Below, piece after piece: positions 36,616 through 44,506 of a DNA stretch of 64,000 nt. The notes beneath the pieces were generated by a model. The model ran no database searches and was not told the DNA's origin. It saw nothing but the letters and a program-made list of their open reading frames with translations. Within the stretch, counting starts at the first letter, position 1, and each line of letters starts with the position of its first letter. Made by a program: the position numbers and the translations under genes. The DNA is from PALSA-612 sp963755155 (GTDB taxonomy: Bacteria; Actinomycetota; Thermoleophilia; Gaiellales; Gaiellaceae). Location of the stretch: assembly GCA_963755155.1 (NCBI GenBank), contig CAVWIV010000013.1, forward strand, positions 1 through 64,000, read 5' to 3'.

Positions 36616-37686
36616 TCAGTGAGGGACTGCTTGAATCTCTCGCAGCGTCGCGAGACGGCGTAGCGCCTCGACCTCGATCTGCCGCACGCGCTCACGGGTC
36701 AGGCCCAGCCGGCGCCCGATCTCCTCGAGCGTCTTCGGCTCGTAGTCGTCCAGGCCGTAGCGGAGAGCAAGCACCTCTCGCTCGCGCGCGCTTAGCGTCA
36801 GGAGCGCAGCCTGGAGCGCCTGGCTGCGGAGGGACACCTCGACCTCCTCGTCCGGCAACGGGCCGTCGCCGGCCACGAAGTCACCCAGCACCGCCTCCTC
36901 CTGCTCGCCGACGGGCTGGTCGAGGCTCGTCGCCGCCCGGGCAGCGGCCTTCACCTCGCGCGCCTGCTGGATGGGGAGGCTCGCCTCCTCGGCGATCTCG
37001 TCCAGAGTCGGCTCGCGCCCGAGCTGCGTCCAGAGGTTCCGCTCAGCCCGGTTCATCTTCTGGAGGCGCTCGACGATGTGCACCGGCATGCGGATCGTTC
37101 GGGCCTTGTCGGCGAGGGCCCTCGCCACGGCCTGCCGGATCCACCACGTGGCGTACGTCGAGAACTTGTAGCCGCGGCGCCAGTCGAACTTCTCGACTGC
37201 GCGGATGAGGCCCAGCGTCCCTTCCTGGATGAGATCGAGGAAGGGGAGACCCTGGTTGCGGTAGTTCTTCGCGATCGAGACGACAAGGCGTAGGTTCGAC
37301 TGGATCATGCGTTGCTTCGCGGACTCGTCGCCGCGCTCGATGCGCTTCGCGAGCTCGACCTCCTGTGCGGCGGTGAGCAGATGGTGGCGGCCCGCCTCCC
37401 GCAGGAACAGCTGCAGGGCGTCCGTGGTCGTCTCGACCGGGGCGGTCAAGAGGGCCGCAACGGACGCCTGGTCGTCCTCGACGACGTCGATCGCGCGGCT
37501 CTCCAGCTCCCGGTACACCGCGTCGATCTCGAGCGCGTCGAAACCGTGTGCCTCGAGCACGTCTGCGAGCTCCGACGCGCGAACCGACCCAGCAGCCTCA
37601 CCGGCTTCCACGAGCTGGAGCAGGTCCTCGCCCTTGACGAGGGACTCGAAATCGATCGTCGCTTCGGGCGGCTGCTCGCTCGTCAA
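36616..37686 (-). CDS. rpoD: Primary RNA polymerase sigma factor RpoD/SigA
   Basis: 356 residues with a region 1.1-like N-terminus (DFESLVKGEDLLQLVEAGEA ... ELADVLEAHGFDALEIDAVY), region 1.2 ALQLFLREAGRHHLL, region 2 FLDLIQEGTLGLIRAVEKF, region 3 LGREPTLDEIAEEA and region 4 LEEIGRRLGLTRERVRQIE. Start TTG 37686 has GGGAGA just upstream; no ATG or GTG is available nearby in frame. A promoter lies at 37814-37842. Which of the two neighbouring factors is the vegetative one is inferred from region 1.1. Confidence 0.92.
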   Translation of the reverse strand: MTSEQPPEATIDFESLVKGEDLLQLVEAGEAAGSVRASELADVLEAHGFDALEIDAVYRELESRAIDVVEDDQASVAALLTAPVETTTDALQLFLREAGRHHLLTAAQEVELAKRIERGDESAKQRMIQSNLRLVVSIAKNYRNQGLPFLDLIQEGTLGLIRAVEKFDWRRGYKFSTYATWWIRQAVARALADKARTIRMPVHIVERLQKMNRAERNLWTQLGREPTLDEIAEEASLPIQQAREVKAAARAATSLDQPVGEQEEAVLGDFVAGDGPLPDEEVEVSLRSQALQAALLTLSAREREVLALRYGLDDYEPKTLEEIGRRLGLTRERVRQIEVEALRRLATLREIQAVPH

Positions 37687-37813
37687 TCGTCTCCCGGCGT
37701 TCGGCTGGCTCGCCGACGGCTGCGGCTCGCCTGCTGGTCAGACGCCCATCCCTCCTGAGCGCTGCGAAGAAGCATAGCCCGACCGTCAAGCGTGGCGAAA
37801 TCTCGCCTCCGCA

Positions 37814-37842
37814 CGATAACGCGTGTTATGTCAAGTCAGCAA
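37814..37842 (-). promoter_or_regulatory. rpoD promoter overlapping an ATAAC inverted repeat
   Basis: On the minus strand TTGCTG (37842-37837), 17 bases, TTATCG (37819-37814). The -10 overlaps the inverted repeat ATAAC-GCGT-GTTAT (37816-37829), a possible operator. The rest of the 219-base gap up to uppP shows no gene. Confidence 0.5.
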
Positions 37843-37890
37843 TTGAGTGCGGCCTGAACGCCACCGCAGCGATTCTCCCCCGCCGCGGCA

Positions 37891-37908
37891 TAGGATTCCC
37901 CGCGCATG
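37891..37908 (+). promoter_or_regulatory. Promoter of uppP
   Basis: TAGGAT at 37891-37896, nine bases before the ATG at 37906, without Shine-Dalgarno: near-leaderless. Confidence 0.5.
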
Positions 37909-38844
37909 AAGCGCGTCGGCATCATCGTCGCGGCCGGCGTCGCTCTGGGCGTGGCCGTTCTGCTCTGCATCCTTGGCGTCGGCGAAGAAGCCGGCGCACT
38001 CACGAACTGGCAGGCACTCGTGCTCGGCGCTGTCCAGGGCTTCACGGAGCTCATGCCCATCTCCTCGTCGGGTCATCTGATCCTCGTCCCGTGGCTCTTC
38101 GAATGGACGTATCTGGAGGAGAACGAAGGCTTCAACCGGACGTTCGACGTCGCGCTGCACCTCGGCACGCTCGTGGCAGTTGTCGCCTACTTCTGGACCG
38201 AGCTCGGCCAACTCGTGAGGGCCTGGTGGCGCAGCGTACGCGCGAGGGCTGTTCGCGACGCCGACGAACGCGTTGCGTGGGTCGTCATCGTCGCGACGAT
38301 TCCGGCGGTGATCGTCGGCGCCGCGCTCAGCGGTCCGATCGAGCGCAATCTCGGCGAGCCGTGGCAGATCGCGATCTTCCTCGCCGTCGGCGCCGTCGTC
38401 CTCTACGCGGTCGACCGCCAGCCGACGGACCGGTCGCTCGGCGACCTCACGCTCCGTAAGGCGATCTTCCTCGGCGCCGCACAGACGCTCTCCCTCGCAC
38501 CGGGCGTCTCGAGGTCGGGCATCGTCATCTCGGCCGCGCGCTATTTGCGCCTGGATCGCGACTCCGCGGCACGGATCTCGTTCTACCTCCTCGTGCCCGT
38601 GACGTTCGGGGCGGTCGTCTTCGAGGGCGTCAACGATGTCCTGCTCACCGGCCTACCCCCCGGCTCGGCCGGCCCGTTCATCGTCGGCATGCTGACGGCG
38701 TCCGTGACGGCGTTCGCAGCAATCTGGATCCTGCTCGACTACGTGCGCCGCCACACGTACACCGTGTTCGTCGTCTACCGGCTCGTGGCGGCGGCGATCA
38801 TCCTCGCGATCATCGCGTTCGACGGCCGGGCGAGCACGTTCTAG
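37906..38844 (+). CDS. uppP: Undecaprenyl-diphosphate phosphatase
   Basis: 312-residue UppP/BacA recycling the lipid carrier of cell-wall synthesis by removing a phosphate from C55-PP. Multiple membrane segments; the two active-site loops are QGFTELMPISSSGHLIL and LSLAPGVSRSGIVIS. One extra N-terminal hydrophobic segment (GIIVAAGVALGVAVLLCI) precedes the family core. Functionally linked to uppS at 54494. Confidence 0.95.
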   Translation: MKRVGIIVAAGVALGVAVLLCILGVGEEAGALTNWQALVLGAVQGFTELMPISSSGHLILVPWLFEWTYLEENEGFNRTFDVALHLGTLVAVVAYFWTELGQLVRAWWRSVRARAVRDADERVAWVVIVATIPAVIVGAALSGPIERNLGEPWQIAIFLAVGAVVLYAVDRQPTDRSLGDLTLRKAIFLGAAQTLSLAPGVSRSGIVISAARYLRLDRDSAARISFYLLVPVTFGAVVFEGVNDVLLTGLPPGSAGPFIVGMLTASVTAFAAIWILLDYVRRHTYTVFVVYRLVAAAIILAIIAFDGRASTF

Positions 38845-38940
38845 CCCCGGTTCGGAGGACTCCACAGACCTGTTCATCGAGTGTGGACAGTGTGGAGAAC
38901 ATTTGTCCGCTCTTTGCACGATTTTCGTGGGCTCGCACTC

Positions 38941-38969
38941 TTGCCTCGTTCGTCGGCGCTGAGTAGATT
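38941..38969 (+). promoter_or_regulatory. Promoter of the candidate structured RNA
   Basis: TTGCCT (38941-38946), exactly 17 bases, TAGATT (38964-38969). The predicted start, about seven bases on, falls at 38976, directly at the base of the folded element. Confidence 0.6.
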
Positions 38970-38975
38970 CGACAG

Positions 38976-39097
38976 TGCGCCGAGCACGGAGCGGAAGTAG
39001 GTCGAAGCCGACTTCGAGGGCACTAGGCGGAAGCCGAATGTCAGCGGAGTCGGTGGACGAAACCGCCACCGGCTCGGCGAATTCTTGGACCGCCGAG
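38976..39097 (+). ncRNA. Candidate structured RNA or riboswitch with alternative pairing
   Basis: The 274-base gap between uppP and the next gene contains no ORF but nested complementary segments. Closing stem P1 is CGCCGAGC (38978-38985) with GCTCGGCG (39072-39079). Inside it are TCGAAG/CTTCGA with a CCGA loop (39002-39017), GGC/GCC capped by GGAA (39026-39035) and CGGTGG/CCACCG (39051-39071). The 3' half of P1 can instead pair with CGCCGAG at 39091-39097 (seven pairs), a mutually exclusive fold just before the next gene. A good promoter starts exactly at P1. I do not recognise an Rfam family. Confidence 0.5.
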
Positions 39098-39118
39098 TGA
39101 CGGGATAGGATCGTCAAG

Positions 39119-39322
39119 ATGCATCTACGATCTCCCAGCGTCGCGGCCGGCGTATCGTCGTTTCTCTGGGCGCTTGCCTTTGGCGTATGCGTCTGGCTGT
39201 TCCTGCTCGGGATCGGCAGCTCGCGGGCCATGGCCGTCCTGGTGGGACTGCTCACGCTCTGCGCGTCGTTCCTCTATATCCGCACGAGCGGGCGCCAGGG
39301 GCGCCTACGCAGCAAGCGTTAG
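39119..39322 (+). CDS. Small two-span membrane protein
   Basis: 67 residues: two hydrophobic helices (VSSFLWALAFGVCVWLFLLG and AMAVLVGLLTLCASFLYI) and a basic tail (GRQGRLRSKR). Family not recognised. The start has AGGA eight bases upstream, or alternatively TAGGAT (39106-39111) could act as a -10 seven bases before the ATG. It is downstream of the candidate structured RNA, which might control it. Its last 18 bases overlap the convergent gene. Confidence 0.6.
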   Translation: MHLRSPSVAAGVSSFLWALAFGVCVWLFLLGIGSSRAMAVLVGLLTLCASFLYIRTSGRQGRLRSKR

Positions 39323-39928
39323 CCGCCGCGAGTCGAACTCCGTAGACCAGAGCTCGGCGCGGAACTCCTCGAGCGTCTTCAGTGCGTCGTGCGGAAACAC
39401 GTGCTCCACGACGCCTACTTCGGCGTCGTGATGGAAGGGAACGTCGACGTGGTCGGCCGAGACGAGGTTCACGGAGAGGTGCCCGCAGCTCGAGCACGTG
39501 ACGACGATGCCCACGCGCCCGTGATCCGCCCTCGGCGCGAGCAGCCGGAAGAGCGACGGAAACGCAGGACGCGGCCGTCCTTCCGGGTAGCAGAACAGCA
39601 CCCATGGCCAGGCGCCGGCCGAGATGTGGCGGGAGGCAAGATCGGCCAGCTCGTCCCGCACGCGCTGTGTGCGAGCCGTCATCACGTTGAAGAACGTGCC
39701 CTCCTCCCCCACACCGAGCGGCGCCCAGTCGAGATCGTCGTGCGCGACTAGACCGTCGTGCTCGTCGCCGCACGCACACGCGAAGTGAACGCGGAACACC
39801 GCCGGGTGCGCCGCACCGGGTAGCCGCTCGACCTCGCGGAAGGACGAAAGCGGGACGCTCGTCTGCTCACGCGCCGGGCAGGCGAAGGTGTAGCGAGCGC
39901 GCAGTACGTCGTACACGGGTCTCGTCAT
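39305..39928 (-). CDS. Conserved hypothetical protein with CxCG/CxxCG clusters
   Basis: 207 residues with RVHFACACGDEHDGLV and VVTCSSCGHLSVNLVS, suggesting a bound zinc or structural cysteines, and a hydrophobic central region (GAWPWVLFCYPEG). No signal peptide. I do not recognise the family. It follows apt on the opposite side of a short gap and converges with the small membrane protein. ATG at 39928. Confidence 0.6.
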   Translation of the reverse strand: MTRPVYDVLRARYTFACPAREQTSVPLSSFREVERLPGAAHPAVFRVHFACACGDEHDGLVAHDDLDWAPLGVGEEGTFFNVMTARTQRVRDELADLASRHISAGAWPWVLFCYPEGRPRPAFPSLFRLLAPRADHGRVGIVVTCSSCGHLSVNLVSADHVDVPFHHDAEVGVVEHVFPHDALKTLEEFRAELWSTEFDSRRLTLAA

Positions 39929-39949
39929 CTAAGACGATGTATCGGACGG

Positions 39950-40474
39950 CTAGTCGTCGTACTGTATTAGTGAGTACACGCCGTAGTCGTCGAGCTTCTT
40001 GCGGCCTTCGAGGAACGTCAGCTCGATGATGAAGGGCAGCCCGACGACGATGCCGCCGAGCTGCTCCACGAGCTCCGCGGTCGCTTTCGCGGTGCCGCCG
40101 GTCGCCAGCACGTCGTCGTGCACGAGCACGCGCTGACCAGGCTTGATGGCGTCCGCGTGGACTTCGAGCTGGTCGAAGCCGTACTCGAGCGCGTACTTCG
40201 CCGCCACCGTGTGCCAGGGCAGCTTCCCGGGCTTCCGGGCGGGCACGAACCCGCAACCGAGCTTGCACGCGAGTGCGCCACCCGTGATGTAGCCGCGGGC
40301 CTCGGCCCCGAGGATGAGGTCGGGCTCGCGCGGCGCGGCCCATTCGGCCAGGCGATCGACCGTCTCCGCGAGCGCCTCGCTGTCGCCGAGCAGCGGCATG
40401 ATGTCCTTGAAGATCACGCCGGGCTTCGGGAAGTCGGCCACGTCGCGGATCTTCGCCTCGAGATCGATTGCCAA
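39950..40474 (-). CDS. apt: Adenine phosphoribosyltransferase
   Basis: 174 residues from TTG 40474 (an ATG at 40513 inside the upstream gene would add 13). Type I PRTase: FPKPGVIFKDIMPLL, ILGAEARGYITGGALA, KLPWHT and the PRPP loop VLVHDDVLATGGTAKAT. It salvages adenine to AMP, fitting the nucleoside uptake genes earlier. GGGAGGAGG lies just before the TTG. It is last in the operon 41930-39950. Confidence 0.9.
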   Translation of the reverse strand: MAIDLEAKIRDVADFPKPGVIFKDIMPLLGDSEALAETVDRLAEWAAPREPDLILGAEARGYITGGALACKLGCGFVPARKPGKLPWHTVAAKYALEYGFDQLEVHADAIKPGQRVLVHDDVLATGGTAKATAELVEQLGGIVVGLPFIIELTFLEGRKKLDDYGVYSLIQYDD

Positions 40475-40484
40475 CGCCTCCTCC

Positions 40485-41195
40485 CTACCCGGCTGCGATC
40501 CTGCGCAACTCACGCCACAGCAGCAGCTGCGTGAGCTCCTCTGCCGCCCCGCCGAGGGAGCGAAGGTCCTCGAGCCCCTGCTGATGCCGCTCGGGGTTGC
40601 GCGAGCTCAGCGCCGGCGCCGCCACCTGACCGAGCAGGCCCGCTGCGCGATCGGCGATCGTCCGGAACGTCCGCAGGTGCCGGGCGGACATGCCGGACGC
40701 CGCCAGCCGGCCGCACGCGAGCGCCGCCTCGACGTCCAGCTCCGTGTAGTAGCGCTCGCCGCCGCGGACCGAAGGTGAGATGAGCCCATACTCTTCGAGG
40801 TCACGGGCAAGCTCGCCCGAGATGCTCGCGCGCTCGCACAGCTCGGCGAGGTCGAACTCCGCAGCACGCTCTCCGAGATCGGGTCTGCCGCGTCCCCTAC
40901 GGGCCGGCGCCAGCCGCGTCGCGAGCTCATCGCGGATGACACGAAGTGGAAGGAACTCGTCCCGCTGGAGCCGGAGGATCGACTCGAGCCGCTCGATGTC
41001 CTCCTCCGAGAACAGCCGGTAACCGCCCGGCGTGCGCCGAGGGGACATGAGGCCCTGGTCCTCGAGGTACCTGATCTTCGAGATCGAGATATCGGGAAAC
41101 TCGTCGCGGAGCCGCTTGCAGACGGCGCCGATCGTCTCGAGCTTCCGAGCCCTGCGCGGCGGAGGCTGGGCCTGAGTGCGCACGGTCGTCGTCAT
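40485..41195 (-). CDS. MerR-family regulator, FtsR-like
   Basis: 236 residues. The N-terminal MerR winged helix reads TIGAVCKRLRDEFPDISISKIRYLEDQGLMSPRRTPGGYRLF. A second, weaker MerR-like segment follows (LCERASISGELARDLEEYGLI). This is the architecture of actinobacterial FtsR (Rv1828-like), whose gene is regularly beside the FHA protein GarA/OdhI, as here. FtsR regulates ftsZ in corynebacteria. ATGA overlap with the FHA gene. Confidence 0.85.
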   Translation of the reverse strand: MTTTVRTQAQPPPRRARKLETIGAVCKRLRDEFPDISISKIRYLEDQGLMSPRRTPGGYRLFSEEDIERLESILRLQRDEFLPLRVIRDELATRLAPARRGRGRPDLGERAAEFDLAELCERASISGELARDLEEYGLISPSVRGGERYYTELDVEAALACGRLAASGMSARHLRTFRTIADRAAGLLGQVAAPALSSRNPERHQQGLEDLRSLGGAAEELTQLLLWRELRRIAAG

Positions 41196-41644
41196 CTGGC
41201 GAAGAACACGAGTCGGTACTTCCCGATCTGGAGCTCGTCGTCGTCCGAGAGCTCCGCGGACTCGATTCGCCGGCGGTTGAGGAACGTCCCATTGAGGCTG
41301 CCCTGGTCCTCGATCACGAACGCGTCGTTCTGCTTGAGGGCGACGGCGTGCCGGCGCGACACGGTCACGTCATCGAGAAAGACGTCGCAGTCGGGCGAAC
41401 GACCGATCGTCGTCCGTTCCTGCTCCAGCGCAAAGTGCTCGCCGGCTCGACCGCCGCCGGAGCGGATGACGAGCGCCGGCCCTTCGATGTCCCGCCGAGC
41501 CTCGAGGTCGGCTTCCTCCTCCGGCGTGTACGACTGCGTCGTCTCGTTCGAGTCCTCTTCCCGCAGCAGCGAGCCGCACCGCGCGCAGTAGTTCGCCACC
41601 TCGGGATTCTGGAAGCCGCACTCTGAGCAGTAGACGTGGCTCAT
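41192..41644 (-). CDS. FHA-domain protein, GarA/OdhI-like, with zinc ribbon
   Basis: 150 residues. An N-terminal zinc ribbon (CSECGFQNPEVANYCARCG) precedes a linker with E34-T35-T36-Q37, matching the ETT[S/Q] phosphorylation site of GarA/OdhI. The FHA domain has TIGRSPDCDVFLDDVTVSRRHA and DQGSLNGTFLN. In mycobacteria and corynebacteria phosphorylation of this site by PknG/PknB switches inhibition of 2-oxoglutarate metabolism. The zinc ribbon is extra compared with mycobacterial GarA. Kinases are not in the window. Confidence 0.88.
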   Translation of the reverse strand: MSHVYCSECGFQNPEVANYCARCGSLLREEDSNETTQSYTPEEEADLEARRDIEGPALVIRSGGGRAGEHFALEQERTTIGRSPDCDVFLDDVTVSRRHAVALKQNDAFVIEDQGSLNGTFLNRRRIESAELSDDDELQIGKYRLVFFAR

Positions 41645-41681
41645 GGGTCGATTCGGTGTGGTCGCGCGGCGAGCGCGGTGA

Positions 41682-41930
41682 CTACGCGGCCGGCGGTGGC
41701 GTGGCCTTGCCCGAGAGGATCTCGCTCAACTTCTCGACGTCGACCTCCCCCGCGAGCGCCTGCTCCCCCTTCCCCTTCAGCCGCGCGCTTCGTTCGGCGC
41801 GGAGCATGTCGATCTTCCCGTGCAAGAGACGCCGCTTGTACGAGAGGTCGTCCTCCTCGGCCTCCAGGTCGGAGATCAGGCGGTGCAAGTCGTCGTCGGA
41901 CAGCGTCGAGAGATCGGGAAAGACGTCCAC
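41682..41930 (-). CDS. RsiG-like c-di-GMP-responsive anti-sigma factor candidate
   Basis: 82 residues from GTG 41930 (AAAGGG upstream). The helical hairpin FPDLSTLSDDDLHRLISDLE-EEDDLSYKRRLLHGKID contains E26-x3-S30-x2-R33-x3-H37-x3-D41. This equals the c-di-GMP-binding signature of RsiG (E-x3-S-x2-R-x3-Q-x3-D) except that Gln is His. RsiG proteins bind c-di-GMP and a WhiG-type sigma factor. It heads the operon with the FHA and MerR genes. No WhiG homologue is visible here. Confidence 0.75.
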   Translation of the reverse strand: MDVFPDLSTLSDDDLHRLISDLEAEEDDLSYKRRLLHGKIDMLRAERSARLKGKGEQALAGEVDVEKLSEILSGKATPPPAA

Positions 41931-41966
41931 GCAACCCTTTCGTTCGATGGCTAGGGCGTTTCTCCT

Positions 41967-41996
41967 AGTAAAGCACGCCGGATCGTAAAGGGTCAA
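41967..41996 (-). promoter_or_regulatory. Promoter of the rsiG-like/FHA/MerR/apt operon
   Basis: TTGACC (41996-41991), 18 bases, TTTACT (41972-41967) on the minus strand, giving a leader of about 30 bases before the GTG at 41930. The -35 overlaps the stop of the upstream gene. Confidence 0.55.
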
Positions 41997-44506
41997 CCTC
42001 TACTTGAGACTGGTTCCTCTGCGAGCGCCTCCTCCACGAGCGTCAGGAGCTCCTGCTCCAGCGGGCTCTCGGTCTGCCCGTCGGGGGACTCCACGACCAC
42101 GTGCAGGAGCGGCTCCACGGGGTCGGGACGGACGAGGCCCCAGCCGCCGTTCTCGAACACCTTGATCCCGTCGGAGAGGTCGACCTCCCTGTCGCCCAAC
42201 CGCTCGGTGAGCACGCGCATGACGAGCCCCTTCAATGCCCACGAGCACGGAACCGTGCGTTGCGTGATGTTGACGTCCGGGAGGGCGGCGACGAGCTCGG
42301 AGATGGGGGTCGTCACCGGCGCAAGCAGCTCGAGGAGCCTGCAGAGCGCCGCCATCGCGTCGAACGCGGGCTGGAAGTCGGGGACCACGAAGGCGCCGTT
42401 TCCGTCGGCGGCAAGCAGCATCCCGGTCTCGCGGGCTGCCTGCATGAGATCCGACGGCGACGTCGGCGTCCGAACGACGACGAGACCGGCGGCGTCCGCG
42501 AGCTCGTCCGCGTGCCCCGTGGCGGTGACGGGCAGGGCCACCTTCCCGCCCTGCGCGGCCTCGCTCCCAGCCAGCAGGCGCAGATAAAGGAGCAGCGCCC
42601 GCGAGGGGTCGATCGCCTCGCCGTCCTCCGCGATCAGATGCAGGCGCTCGCCCGTCAGGTCGAAAATGGCTCCGAGGTCTGCTCCTACCGCCTCCACCAG
42701 GCGACGTGCCTGCACGATCGACTCGGCGCCTGCGAACTCCCGCGCGTCGAGGTCGGCGAACTCGCGGGCAGAGACCGCTTCGATCTCGAGTGTGCCGAGC
42801 ACCAGCGGCAGGACAAACGATGCCGCAGAGTGGCCGTAGTCGACGACGATCCGGAAGCGCCGGTTCGCGATCGCCGTGGCGTCGACCGTCGCCAGGAGGT
42901 CGCTTGCGTAGCTCTCCCGCACGCGAACCGGGTAGCCGATCGTGCCGATCCGGTCGGGCGATGCCCGGCGCAGCTCGTAGCGCGTGTAGTGCTTCTCGAC
43001 CTCCTTCTCGAGCCGCGGCGTCAGCTGCGTCCCCGGATGCTCGAAGAAGCGAATCTCGATCTGCTCCGGGTCGACCGTGCTCAGGCCCACGTGGAAGCCC
43101 GCGGCGTACCCCTGCGTGCGGATGAGATGGCGGTTGACAGGCGCGGGCAGGACGCGGAGGTCGGCGACGCTGACGCCCGTCGACGTGATGCCCGACACCA
43201 TCGCTCGCTTGATCATCCGGCACGCGGCGGTGGCGTCGCGGCTGGCAACGACGCGGGCGCTCCGCTGGAGCGCGGTGCCGAGAGCTGCCGCCAGGCGGAC
43301 GGCCGACTCCGGCGTGAGATCGACGTTGACCACGCCGGACACGCCCTCGCGGCCGAAGAGGTGCGTGGCGGCCGCGCCCTCCCAGACGAGGTTCTCGTGG
43401 ATCGTCGTGCCGGATTCCACTTCCTTGTGCGGGAAGATGCGCACGCCCGGCATCACGACCGTCTGCGCGCCGATCGTGACGCCGTCGCCCAGGGCCGTTC
43501 CGTCGTGGATGTGGACGTGCGACCTGACGTCGCAGGACTTCCCGATGATCGCCCCCTCCACGCTCGCACTCCGGCCGACGAACGTCGACTGGTCGATCAC
43601 CGACCTCACGACGCGCGCGCGCTCGCGGAGGCGGACGTTCGCACCGAGCACCGTGTGCGCGCCGATCGTCGCCTCGGGTGACACGGCGCAGTTCGAGCCG
43701 ATGAACGCCGGCCCTTCGACGCCCTCGAGATCGTCGATCTCGACGCCCTCTCCGATCCAGACGTTTCCCCGCAGGCGTATGCCCGGGATGTCGAGCTCGA
43801 TCAGCTCGTCGAGCGCGTCGAAGTTCGCCTGCCGGTATTGCTCGAGGTTGCCGATGTCCTGCCAGTAGCCCTCGCAGACGTGGCCGTAGAGCGGGCGGCC
43901 GAGATCCAGCAGGCGTGGGAAGAGCTCCTTCGAGAAATCGAACGGCGTGTCTTCCGGAATCTGGCGGAGCACGGAGGGATCGAGCACATAGATGCCCGTG
44001 TTGATCGTGTCGGAGAAGACCTGCCCCCATGTCGGCTTCTCGAGGAACCGCTCGATGCGACCCCCCTCCCCCGTCACGACGATGCCGAAGTCGAGCGGGT
44101 TGTCGACCGCCTTCAGCGCGATCGTGACGGCGGCGTCGCTTTCGGTGTGGAACCGGACGAGGCTCGTGAGGTCGAAGTCCGTCAGCGCGTCGCCGGAGAT
44201 GACGAGCAGCGGCTCGTCGATCCGCTGCGCGGCGAGTCGCACAGAGCCCGCCGTCCCCATCGGTGTCGCCTCCAGCGAGTAGTCGATCGAGACACCGGTC
44301 GACTCGCCGTCCCCGAAGTACGACTCGATGGCCTGCGGCAGAAACGCGAGGGTCACGATCACCTCATCGAATCCGTGTCGGCGCAGCAACTCGATGATGT
44401 GCTCCATGCACGGCTTGCCGACGACCGGCACCATCGGCTTCGGCTGGTTCGACGTCAACGGCCGGAGCCGCGTTCCCTCCCCTCCCGCCATGACGATCGC
44501 TTTCAT
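41993..44506 (-). CDS. Sugar-1-phosphate nucleotidyltransferase fused to degenerate phosphohexomutase
   Basis: 837 residues. The nucleotidyltransferase (~1-235) has VMAGGEGTRLRPLT and RFLEKP. A left-handed beta-helix (~245-370) follows (GNVWIGEGVEIDDL, IGAHTVLGANVRL). The C-terminal ~450 residues resemble phosphomannomutase/phosphoglucomutase, but the phosphoserine loop (normally TASHNP) is replaced around HVGLSTVDPEQ and the metal loop DGDxDR by FDLTGERL, so mutase activity is doubtful. Likely makes GDP-mannose or another NDP-sugar for glycans. ATG overlaps the pgsA stop. Confidence 0.88.
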   Translation of the reverse strand: MKAIVMAGGEGTRLRPLTSNQPKPMVPVVGKPCMEHIIELLRRHGFDEVIVTLAFLPQAIESYFGDGESTGVSIDYSLEATPMGTAGSVRLAAQRIDEPLLVISGDALTDFDLTSLVRFHTESDAAVTIALKAVDNPLDFGIVVTGEGGRIERFLEKPTWGQVFSDTINTGIYVLDPSVLRQIPEDTPFDFSKELFPRLLDLGRPLYGHVCEGYWQDIGNLEQYRQANFDALDELIELDIPGIRLRGNVWIGEGVEIDDLEGVEGPAFIGSNCAVSPEATIGAHTVLGANVRLRERARVVRSVIDQSTFVGRSASVEGAIIGKSCDVRSHVHIHDGTALGDGVTIGAQTVVMPGVRIFPHKEVESGTTIHENLVWEGAAATHLFGREGVSGVVNVDLTPESAVRLAAALGTALQRSARVVASRDATAACRMIKRAMVSGITSTGVSVADLRVLPAPVNRHLIRTQGYAAGFHVGLSTVDPEQIEIRFFEHPGTQLTPRLEKEVEKHYTRYELRRASPDRIGTIGYPVRVRESYASDLLATVDATAIANRRFRIVVDYGHSAASFVLPLVLGTLEIEAVSAREFADLDAREFAGAESIVQARRLVEAVGADLGAIFDLTGERLHLIAEDGEAIDPSRALLLYLRLLAGSEAAQGGKVALPVTATGHADELADAAGLVVVRTPTSPSDLMQAARETGMLLAADGNGAFVVPDFQPAFDAMAALCRLLELLAPVTTPISELVAALPDVNITQRTVPCSWALKGLVMRVLTERLGDREVDLSDGIKVFENGGWGLVRPDPVEPLLHVVVESPDGQTESPLEQELLTLVEEALAEEPVSSRG

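Noticed and set aside
38976..39097. Assigning the structured element to the ydaO (c-di-AMP) or cobalamin riboswitch
   Set aside because: Short resemblance around CCGAATGTCAGC only; the other conserved blocks of either class are missing.
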